Below are positions 1 to 5,342 of a stretch of 5,662 bases of DNA, piece by piece. The first letter of the stretch is position 1; each line of letters starts with the position of its first letter. The DNA lies in the NCBI GenBank assembly GCA_023435985.1, contig JAEZKY010000184.1, positions 1 to 5,662 on the forward strand, read 5' to 3'. The position numbers were made by a program, and so were the translations under genes. The notes under the pieces were generated by a model, which was not told where the DNA came from, made no database searches, and saw only the letters and a program-made list of their open reading frames with translations. The stretch is from Bacillota bacterium (lineage in GTDB: Bacteria > Bacillota > Clostridia > Clostridiales > Clostridiaceae).

Positions 1-849
1 CTTTTAAGTTACGGGGCTGAACAAATTAAAAATGGAAATTTGGATTTTGAAATGAATTACGATAGTGATGATGAGTTTAAACAAGTTTGTGGCGACTTTG
101 ATGAAATGAGAATGCGTTTAAAGGATTCTGTAGATATGCAGTTGAAATATGAAGAAAATAGAAAAGAGTTAGTTGTAGGAATATCCCATGATCTGCGTAC
201 TCCATTAACTGCAATTAAAGGTTATGTTGAAGGACTTAGGGATGGAGTAGCAAATACACCAGAAAAGCAAAAAAAATATTTAGATACTATTTACACTAAG
301 GCTTGTGATATGGATGGATTAGTTGATAGCTTATTCTTATTTTCTAAATTAGATACAGGACAGTTTCCATTTAAATTTAACATAGTGAGTATTAATGGGT
401 ATATAAATAAGTTTTACGAATGTGCAAAGGAGGAATTTCTCGGCTTAGATGTAGAAATATTATTTGACAGTAAATGTGATGATTCAATTATGGTAAAGCT
501 TGATCCTCAAGAAATTAACAGAGTTCTTTTAAATATATTGAATAATAGTGTAAAATATAATAAAAATAAAAAGGTTGAAATTCAAATATATTTATATGAA
601 AAAGGAAATTTAGTCGTATTGGAGATAAGTGACAATGGAATAGGCGTATCAGAGGAAGACCTTTCAAAGTTGTTTTTGAGATTTTACAGAGGCGATGCTT
701 CACGTACAAAACCTAATGAAGGAAGTGGACTTGGACTAGCTATATCTAAACATATTATTGAAGCACATGGTGGGAAAATTATGGCTTATAATAGGAATGG
801 ACTTACAATAAAAATAACTTTCCCTAAGAATTATAGTAATCGTAATTAG
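1..849 (+). CDS. Sensor histidine kinase, 5'-truncated by window edge
   Basis: This is the C-terminal 282 residues of a membrane sensor kinase that autophosphorylates on His and passes the phosphate to a response regulator. The frame is open from base 1, so the TTG at 40 is an internal codon and not the start. Numbering from base 1, residues 1-45 look like the end of a HAMP linker (a G-N-L-D-F-E type motif followed by D-E-F). The H-box is ISHDLRTPL with phospho-acceptor His63 (nt 187-189). The ATPase domain follows: N-box around Asn182 (NNSVKYN), G1 box DNGIG from residue 211, an F-box-like LFLRFYRGD, and G2 box GSGLGL at 241-246. All catalytic boxes are intact. The transmembrane and sensing parts lie outside the window, so the signal is unknown. 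It probably partners the regulator 107 nt downstream, though a partner upstream of the window cannot be excluded. Confidence 0.95.
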   Translation, partial: LLSYGAEQIKNGNLDFEMNYDSDDEFKQVCGDFDEMRMRLKDSVDMQLKYEENRKELVVGISHDLRTPLTAIKGYVEGLRDGVANTPEKQKKYLDTIYTKACDMDGLVDSLFLFSKLDTGQFPFKFNIVSINGYINKFYECAKEEFLGLDVEILFDSKCDDSIMVKLDPQEINRVLLNILNNSVKYNKNKKVEIQIYLYEKGNLVVLEISDNGIGVSEEDLSKLFLRFYRGDASRTKPNEGSGLGLAISKHIIEAHGGKIMAYNRNGLTIKITFPKNYSNRN

Positions 850-956
850 GATTTAATTAAATTAGTTCAGAAATGAGAGTAGGGCACAATCAAATAAATA
901 AAAATAAGTAAAGACATACAGATTATAAATTAAGTCTATAGTTTGGAGGAAAATAA
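850..956 (+). other. Kinase-regulator intergenic gap, no clear terminator or promoter
   Basis: These 107 AT-rich bases separate the kinase stop from the regulator start. I see no GC-rich hairpin followed by a T-run, so read-through from the kinase gene is plausible. A TATAAA at 924-929 has no acceptable -35 partner 16-18 nt upstream. The only dyads are an all-AT palindrome at about 852-863 and a weak AGAC/GTCT pair. The regulator Shine-Dalgarno site lies at its 3' end. Confidence 0.5.
945..950 (+). promoter_or_regulatory. Shine-Dalgarno site for the response regulator
   Basis: GGAGGA lies 6 nt upstream of the GTG at 957. It fixes that GTG as the start, since no in-frame ATG lies near the beginning of the conserved receiver domain. 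Confidence 0.85.
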
Positions 957-1655
957 GTGAAAAAAATATTGATTATAGAAGATGATGAAAGTATTGCTGA
1001 GTTGGAAAGGGATTATCTTGAGATAACTGGATTCAAAACTGAAATAGCACAAGATGGATATAGTGGAATCAAGCTTGCGTTAAATGAAGACTTTGATTTG
1101 ATTTTATTGGATGTTATGCTGCCTGGCAAAGATGGTTTTAAAATCTGTCAAGAAATAAGAGAAGTTAAAGAAATACCTATTTTAATGGTTACAGCTAAAA
1201 AAGAAGATATTTATAAAATACAGGGACTTGGAATTGGAGCGGATGATTATATAGTGAAGCCGTTTAGCCCTAGTGAACTTGTTGCAAGAGTAAATGCTCA
1301 TATATCACGATACGAACGGTTAACAACTATGGAGAAAAGTCTTCATGACGAAAAAAGTTCAATAACCATTGGAAGGATTAAAATTTTGCTTAAAGCAAGA
1401 AGGGTTTATGTTGAAGAAAAAGAAGTAAGGTTAGCTAATAAAGAATTTGAATTACTCATGTTTTTAGCTTCAAATCCTAATATTGTTTTCTCAAAGGATG
1501 CACTTTTGGATAGAATTTGGGGTGAAGAATCTACAGGGGATAACTCTACCGTTACAGTGCATATTAACAGAATAAGAGAAAAAATTGAATTAGATAGTAG
1601 TAATCCAGAATATATAGAAACTGTCTGGGGAGCTGGATATAGATTTAATATGTAA
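957..1655 (+). CDS. OmpR/PhoB-family response regulator
   Basis: This is a complete 232-residue cytoplasmic transcription factor with a GTG start, the usual length for the OmpR/PhoB family. The N-terminal receiver domain (about 1-120) has the acidic pocket E8-D9-D10, phospho-acceptor Asp52 in LILLDVMLPG, the switch residues Thr79 and Tyr98, and Lys101 in the conserved KPF. The C-terminal winged-helix DNA-binding domain (about 134-232) carries the F-E-L-L motif, a recognition-helix segment TVTVHINRIREK, and the family-typical ending TVWGAGYRF. No key residue is missing. It follows the kinase gene and precedes an efflux operon whose upstream region contains 11-bp phased repeats. Such spacing is typical of targets bound by tandem dimers of this family, so the operon is its likely target. 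The substrate or stress that triggers it cannot be read from the sequence. Confidence 0.97.
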   Translation: MKKILIIEDDESIAELERDYLEITGFKTEIAQDGYSGIKLALNEDFDLILLDVMLPGKDGFKICQEIREVKEIPILMVTAKKEDIYKIQGLGIGADDYIVKPFSPSELVARVNAHISRYERLTTMEKSLHDEKSSITIGRIKILLKARRVYVEEKEVRLANKEFELLMFLASNPNIVFSKDALLDRIWGEESTGDNSTVTVHINRIREKIELDSSNPEYIETVWGAGYRFNM

Positions 1656-1691
1656 AACTTTTAAAAATATGTACTTATAATGAATATGAAA

Positions 1692-1743
1692 TTTAACATA
1701 AATTTAACATAAGTTTATACATTGTTTATATTTGTTTTAGAGT
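1692..1743 (+). promoter_or_regulatory. Phased direct-repeat array, probable response-regulator operator
   Basis: TTTA occurs at 1692, 1703, 1714, 1725 and 1736, that is, five times with an exact 11-bp period. The first two units are identical over eight bases (TTTAACAT) and the later ones degrade (TTTATACA, TTTATATT, TTTAGAGT). Read as hexamers, the first two are TTAACA separated by 5 bp. This matches the known architecture of Bacillus PhoP boxes (TTAACA-like hexamers, about 5-bp spacers) and the 11-bp direct repeats of PhoB sites. The proposal that the adjacent regulator binds here is inference. Another PhoP-like protein could be the binder. Confidence 0.65.
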
Positions 1744-1761
1744 AAAGTTAGATTTGTTAGA

Positions 1762-1767
1762 TATACT
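1762..1767 (+). promoter_or_regulatory. Candidate activator-dependent -10 element
   Basis: TATACT has no consensus -35 at 16-18 nt. The last repeat of the phased array (1736-1743) sits roughly where a -35 would be. That geometry suits an OmpR-family activator that replaces -35 recognition. A start of transcription near 1774 would be expected. It is an alternative to the promoter at 1772-1800. Confidence 0.35.
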
Positions 1768-1771
1768 AAAA

Positions 1772-1800
1772 TTGTAATTAAGTAGCTGATTATCTATAAT
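1772..1800 (+). promoter_or_regulatory. Candidate sigma-A-type promoter for the efflux operon
   Basis: TTGTAA (1772-1777, 4 of 6 matches to TTGACA) is followed after exactly 17 nt by a perfect TATAAT (1795-1800). It lies 29 nt downstream of the phased repeats and about 50 nt before the first operon gene. In DNA this AT-rich a chance TATAAT is common, but the correctly spaced -35 raises its credibility. Confidence 0.5.
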
Positions 1801-1836
1801 AAATTAATGTTGTAAGAAATATTTTTAAAAATAACA

Positions 1837-1842
1837 GGAGGG
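1837..1842 (+). promoter_or_regulatory. Shine-Dalgarno site deciding a TTG start
   Basis: GGAGGG is 6 nt upstream of TTG 1849. The TTG gives a protein beginning with a textbook signal peptide, which supports this start over any later ATG. Confidence 0.85.
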
Positions 1843-1848
1843 AAGACT

Positions 1849-3117
1849 TTGAAGAGAGTACTAATAAGTTTTTTTGTAGCGATGGTTTTAATAGGAAGCA
1901 ATATACCGAGTGCAAATGCAGCCGAAAGCATTAATTCAAATACAGTTAATAGCAGTAGTTCAAATACAACTGAGGATGCAGGCGCAATTAAAATATCTCT
2001 AGCTAATATACAGGATATTATTCTTGAATACAATCAGCAGGCTAAGATATATGCAAATAGTAGAGATAATACGAAATTGAATTATGATGTTCTTAAAGAT
2101 GAAGAGAATAGTGCAGAAGATGATTATAATAATGCGGAAGATAATTATAATGATGAATTAGCAAAATATAATCAAGATTCGACTAATTCTAAGCCATCAG
2201 ATGCTGATGTTGCAGATGCAAAAGATAAATTGGATGAGGCAAAAGATAAATTGGATCAAACAAAAGATTCGCTAGATTCAGCTAGGAATGACTTAAAAAA
2301 AGCTAATATTACTTATAATAACAACTTGCAGAATTTGGTCAAAACAGCACAAAATGATTACATATCTTATATATTAGGTGATTTACCTAACAAAGAGTAC
2401 AATAATGCTAATGTAGAATTGTTAAAAAAACAAGCAGATATCGCAAAGGTACAGTATGACAGTGGATTTTTATCAAAGAACGATTATACAACTGCACAGC
2501 TAAATTATACTACAGCACTTAATGCTTCCAATAAAACAAACGATGCGGAAGAAAATGATAAAACAAAATTACTTTATGATTTAGGATTATCATCAGGAGA
2601 AAATGTTACTTTTGATACAAATTTAGATCAGGATCTTAACGATGTATCTACAATAAATTATAATAATGACTTGACAGAAATGTTCAATAATAATTTAACT
2701 TTACAAAGTGATAATATTTCAATTGAACAAGCATCTGATGATAAAGATAATTATGAAGATGATAATGATGATAGTAGTGATGAGTATGATAATAAGGATG
2801 AACAATATGATAACTCATTGAAAAATGAGCAGGCACAGTTAGTATTAGATAAAAATAGTGCAGAAAAAGATTTTAAAACAAAGTATGATGCCCTTATGAA
2901 TTCATATGCTTCCATGAAAAGCGGTGCTAATAGCTTAAGCCAGCAAAAAGATCAATATAATGTTAAAGTAATCCAATATAATTATGGATTCGCATCACAA
3001 CAGGATGTTAATACAGCTAATGTTGATTCCATAAAAGAATCTCAAAGCTATCAAAGTGATAAGTCCGCATTTTATCAGGCTTATTTAAGTTATATTGAAG
3101 CGAAAGAAGGGTATTAA
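1849..3117 (+). CDS. Secreted TolC-family-like protein apparently lacking beta-barrel strands
   Basis: This is a 422-residue protein with a TTG start and a Sec signal peptide: KR, a hydrophobic core, and an A-N-A cleavage site after residue 24. There is no lipobox Cys, C-terminal membrane segment or LPxTG. The mature part is hydrophilic, acidic and mostly helical. It has the two-fold layout of TolC/outer-membrane efflux proteins. QYDSGFLSKNDYTTA (202-216) and QYNYGFASQQDVNTA (376-390) resemble each other and the helix-turn tips of E. coli TolC, each followed by a long helix. The segments where TolC has outer-membrane strands instead hold a heptad-repeat coiled coil (about 124-151) and a run with 14 acidic residues in 27 (296-322). 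It begins a pump operon and probably extends the adaptor into the cell-wall zone. The TolC relationship is fairly secure. The barrel loss and function are inferred. Confidence 0.8.
   Translation: MKRVLISFFVAMVLIGSNIPSANAAESINSNTVNSSSSNTTEDAGAIKISLANIQDIILEYNQQAKIYANSRDNTKLNYDVLKDEENSAEDDYNNAEDNYNDELAKYNQDSTNSKPSDADVADAKDKLDEAKDKLDQTKDSLDSARNDLKKANITYNNNLQNLVKTAQNDYISYILGDLPNKEYNNANVELLKKQADIAKVQYDSGFLSKNDYTTAQLNYTTALNASNKTNDAEENDKTKLLYDLGLSSGENVTFDTNLDQDLNDVSTINYNNDLTEMFNNNLTLQSDNISIEQASDDKDNYEDDNDDSSDEYDNKDEQYDNSLKNEQAQLVLDKNSAEKDFKTKYDALMNSYASMKSGANSLSQQKDQYNVKVIQYNYGFASQQDVNTANVDSIKESQSYQSDKSAFYQAYLSYIEAKEGY
2218..2301 (+). repeat. 21-bp tandem repeat encoding four heptads
   Basis: Four consecutive 21-bp units encode AKDKLDE, AKDKLDQ, TKDSLDS and ARNDLKK (residues 124-151 of the TolC-like protein). 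The first two units are identical over their first 18 bases, so they look like a fairly recent duplication. Ala/Thr and Leu recur in a heptad pattern, predicting a coiled coil. Confidence 0.75.
3104..3111 (+). promoter_or_regulatory. Shine-Dalgarno site inside the preceding gene
   Basis: AAGAAGGG lies in the last codons of the TolC-like gene, 8 nt before TTG 3120. It is weaker than the other sites here. With only 2 nt between stop and start, translation of the adaptor is probably coupled to that of the TolC-like protein. Confidence 0.6.
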
Positions 3118-3119
3118 AA

Positions 3120-4592
3120 TTGAAGCTATTAAATAAGATAAAATTAGGCAATAATAAAAAAATTGCCAACAAAGAAGTAACAACAAAAAAGTTCTTTAAT
3201 AAGAAAATAATAAGTATAATATGCATAGTGCTAGTGGTTGTCGTTGGAGGCGGGATTTTTTATAAACTCAAGCTTTCTAAACCTAAGACAACTCAAGCTA
3301 AAGTTAAGTATACGACTTTGGAAAAAACAAAAATTGAAACGACTATTAGTTCTTCAGGAGCTATAAAAAGTGGACAGGGTACAAATATATATTCAAATTT
3401 AGAATATAATGTTGCAAGTATTAATGTAAAAGTTGGAGATACAGTAAAAAAAGGTGATGTTCTTGCGACAATAGATACATCGGAATTAGAGGAACAAATT
3501 GCTGAAGGACAGCAGACTCTTGATGCAAATAAAGCCAAAACTGCTGCATCACTAGCACAGGCGCAAAAAAATTATGATAATGCAAAGTATCTATATGATA
3601 ATAATTTAAATACAGATATAGTGAGTGCACAAACTAATCTTAATAAAGCCAAGCTTACACTTGATAATGATACTAAGGTTTATGAATATGACAAGGTAAT
3701 GCTTCAAAATGGAAATATGTCTCAGCATGATGTTGATACTGCTGGAACAACCGTAGATAATGATCAAAAAGCTTATAATCAGGCTCAAGTTGCTGTAGAA
3801 GCTGCACAAGCTTCAGCTGAAAAAGAAATAGAAAATGATAAAACAGCATTAGATAGTGCTCAGGCTGCTGCAAATGATCAAACTTCTGAATTAGCATTAG
3901 AAGATAAGAAAAAGAAACTTCAAGATGCACAAGTAGTTGCAACAGTAGATGGTACAATAACAAATGTAAACTGTGAGGTCGGTGTTCAGGCAGCAGGAGC
4001 ATTATTTGTAATACAAGATTTAAGTAATTTAATCGTTGATGCAGATGTTGATGAAACAGATATTAATCAAATAGCTGTTGGGCAAAAAGCAGAATTAAGT
4101 ACAGATGCATCAGGTAGTGAAGTTATTCAAGGAGCCGTTACAATTGCAGAACCAGTTTCTACAGCTGCAAGTCAGAGTACTAGTTATAGTAATAGTAGCA
4201 GCGGTAGTAGCAGTAGCAGCAGTAAGAGTAGCAGTAGTAGCAGCAGTGATTCTACAAGTAGTGATGTGACATTTAAAGTGGAAATTCAGCTTTCAGGCCA
4301 AAGTGATAAGGTCAAAGTAGGTATGAATTCAACAATAAAGATTGTTACAAACGAAAAAGATGATGTTTACTCAGTACCATATGGAGCAGTACTAACTCAA
4401 AAGGGACAAAATTTCGTGTATGCAGCTGTAAAACAAGGAAGCCAATATGTTGTTAAAGAAATTCCAGTAACTAAAGGTTTGGAATCGGATACTAATGTTG
4501 CAATTGATGGAGCAGATCTTACTGATGGTATGATTATACTTAGTGAACCAGCAAGTTATACAGTAGGGAGTACAGTAATAATAAATAAATAG
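3120..4592 (+). CDS. MacA/HlyD-like membrane fusion protein (efflux adaptor)
   Basis: This is a 490-residue adaptor that links an ABC exporter to its extracytoplasmic partner. It has a TTG start. A basic cytoplasmic N-terminus precedes one membrane anchor (about 30-48), so the bulk is extracellular. The first half of the biotinyl-lipoyl domain has VKVGDTVKKGDVLATID (103-119). Residues about 121-265 form a long Ala/Gln/Asp-rich coiled-coil hairpin. The second lipoyl half starts near 272 (ATVDGTITNVNCEVG). The beta-barrel domain follows from about 306 and the membrane-proximal domain from about 425. The hairpin tip LQNGNMSQHDVDTA (195-208) aligns with the R-L-S tip of AcrA/MacA: the Leu and Ser are kept, but Tyr190 replaces the Arg. 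A Ser-rich insertion (351-381) interrupts the barrel domain. Length is greater than most MacA proteins because of the insertion and the N-terminal extension. YknX-like adaptors of Bacillus are the nearest monoderm analogues. Confidence 0.93.
   Translation: MKLLNKIKLGNNKKIANKEVTTKKFFNKKIISIICIVLVVVVGGGIFYKLKLSKPKTTQAKVKYTTLEKTKIETTISSSGAIKSGQGTNIYSNLEYNVASINVKVGDTVKKGDVLATIDTSELEEQIAEGQQTLDANKAKTAASLAQAQKNYDNAKYLYDNNLNTDIVSAQTNLNKAKLTLDNDTKVYEYDKVMLQNGNMSQHDVDTAGTTVDNDQKAYNQAQVAVEAAQASAEKEIENDKTALDSAQAAANDQTSELALEDKKKKLQDAQVVATVDGTITNVNCEVGVQAAGALFVIQDLSNLIVDADVDETDINQIAVGQKAELSTDASGSEVIQGAVTIAEPVSTAASQSTSYSNSSSGSSSSSSKSSSSSSSDSTSSDVTFKVEIQLSGQSDKVKVGMNSTIKIVTNEKDDVYSVPYGAVLTQKGQNFVYAAVKQGSQYVVKEIPVTKGLESDTNVAIDGADLTDGMIILSEPASYTVGSTVIINK
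4170..4262 (+). repeat. AGY trinucleotide tract encoding a poly-Ser linker
   Basis: An almost unbroken run of AGT/AGC codons, densest at 4194-4247, encodes a Ser-rich segment (residues 351-381 of the adaptor, with isolated Gln, Thr, Tyr, Asn, Gly, Lys and Asp). Almost all Ser codons are AGY; one TCT occurs at 4251. This points to growth by slippage. Units of three keep the frame, so length changes would alter the linker without breaking the gene. Confidence 0.8.
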
Positions 4593-4600
4593 GGAGGTGA
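4592..4600 (+). promoter_or_regulatory. Near-perfect Shine-Dalgarno site overlapping a stop codon
   Basis: GGGAGGTGA begins on the last base of the adaptor's TAG stop and matches the anti-Shine-Dalgarno sequence very well. It is correctly spaced (7 nt from GGAGG) for TTG 4605 and too far from the later in-frame ATG at 4626, so it decides the TTG start. Confidence 0.85.
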
Positions 4601-4604
4601 GTTT

Positions 4605-5342
4605 TTGAGTAAAAACGTAATAGAAATGAAAAATATTATAAAAAGTTTCTATATAGGAACTCCAAATCAGTTAAATATTTTAAAGGGACTGGATATTACT
4701 GTAAAAGAAGGCGAGTTTGTATCGATTATTGGAACGTCAGGTTCAGGTAAAAGTACATTGATGAATATTATAGGTGCACTTGACAGGGCAACATCTGGAG
4801 AATATATATTAGACAGTACTAATATTAATGATATATCAGATGATGGTTTATCAGAAGTAAGAAATAAGAAAATAGGATTTGTATTTCAAACTTATAACTT
4901 AATACCAAGAAGTACAGCTTTGTCGAATGTTGAATTACCAATGCTTTATAAAGGCGCAGGTAAAAAGGAACGGAGAGAGCGTGCAGAAGAACTTTTGGAG
5001 CTTGTTGGAATGAAAGAGAGAATGACCCATCAACCTAGTGAATTATCAGGAGGACAAAAGCAAAGAGTTGCAATAGCTCGTGCTCTTGTAAACAATCCTA
5101 GTATAATACTTGCAGACGAGCCTACTGGAGCTCTTGATTCAGCTACTGGAAGGATGGTTATGGATTTATTTCATAAAATTCATGAAGAAGAAGGAAAAAC
5201 AATAGTACTTATAACCCACAATAATGAACTTGCTGAAGAAACAGAAAGAATTATAACCTTAAGAGATGGAAATATAACATCGGTAGAGCAAAATGAAAAG
5301 TATTATAGAAGATACCAAGAAGAGGAAAAAGCATGTTTATAA
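4605..5342 (+). CDS. MacB-type ABC transporter ATP-binding protein
   Basis: This is a complete 245-residue cytoplasmic ATPase that powers the exporter. It belongs to the MacB/LolD/FtsE-like group, in which ATPase and permease are often separate genes in Gram-positives (compare YknY). Visible motifs are Walker A GTSGSGKST (43-51), Q-loop Gln95 in FVFQTYNLIP, signature LSGGQKQR (147-154), Walker B IILADEP with Asp171 and catalytic Glu172, D-loop GALD (175-178) and H-loop His205 in LITHN. All are intact. It starts at TTG 4605, 12 nt after the adaptor stop, and overlaps the permease by 10 nt. The C-terminal tail after residue 225 is rich in Glu, Lys, Arg and Tyr and is slightly longer than the minimal domain. 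The substrate cannot be deduced; peptides, antibiotics or toxins are typical for this group. Confidence 0.97.
   Translation: MSKNVIEMKNIIKSFYIGTPNQLNILKGLDITVKEGEFVSIIGTSGSGKSTLMNIIGALDRATSGEYILDSTNINDISDDGLSEVRNKKIGFVFQTYNLIPRSTALSNVELPMLYKGAGKKERRERAEELLELVGMKERMTHQPSELSGGQKQRVAIARALVNNPSIILADEPTGALDSATGRMVMDLFHKIHEEEGKTIVLITHNNELAEETERIITLRDGNITSVEQNEKYYRRYQEEEKACL
5322..5325 (+). promoter_or_regulatory. Shine-Dalgarno site for the permease within the ATPase gene
   Basis: GAGG in the context AGAGGAA, inside the 3' end of the ATPase gene, is 7 nt upstream of ATG 5333. This supports the overlapping permease start. Confidence 0.6.

Larger units (their letters stand above)
1656..1848 (+). promoter_or_regulatory. 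Control region between regulator and efflux operon
   Basis: These 193 bases are non-coding and extremely AT-rich. In order they hold a short stretch with no terminator-like hairpin, a five-unit 11-bp repeat array, two candidate promoters and a strong ribosome binding site. Because no terminator separates it from the regulator gene, the downstream operon may be served both by read-through and by its own regulated promoter. Confidence 0.6.

Noticed and set aside
40..42. TTG as a possible start of the histidine kinase.
   Set aside because: The frame is open to base 1 with HAMP-like sequence before it, and there is no ribosome binding site. The gene clearly continues left of the window.
1676..1681. 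A second perfect TATAAT, upstream of the phased repeats.
   Set aside because: There is no -35-like hexamer at 16-18 nt, and it lies right after the regulator stop. Chance occurrence in AT-rich sequence is likely.
1656..1691. A possible terminator after the response regulator gene.
   Set aside because: There is no GC-containing stem and no T-run after a hairpin. The only dyad (ACTTAT at 1673 with ATAAGT at 1709) has a 30-nt loop and overlaps the phased repeats.
1820..1833. A perfect 14-bp palindrome just upstream of the TolC-like gene's ribosome binding site.
   Set aside because: It is made only of A and T (a T5A5 core) and would form a very weak hairpin. It is expected by chance in such AT-rich DNA, and there is no terminator or operator context.
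3673..4002. A 109-codon open frame on the minus strand, rich in Leu and His.
   Set aside because: It lies antisense to the adaptor's coiled-coil, whose codon bias (GCA, CAA, GAT) gives Leu- and His-rich reverse translations. It has no domain-like pattern, and the + strand gene is secure.
4194..4247. Short repeated units considered as a CRISPR-like or non-coding repeat array.
   Set aside because: The units are 3 bp, in frame within a well-supported gene, and have no spacers. It is a codon microsatellite.
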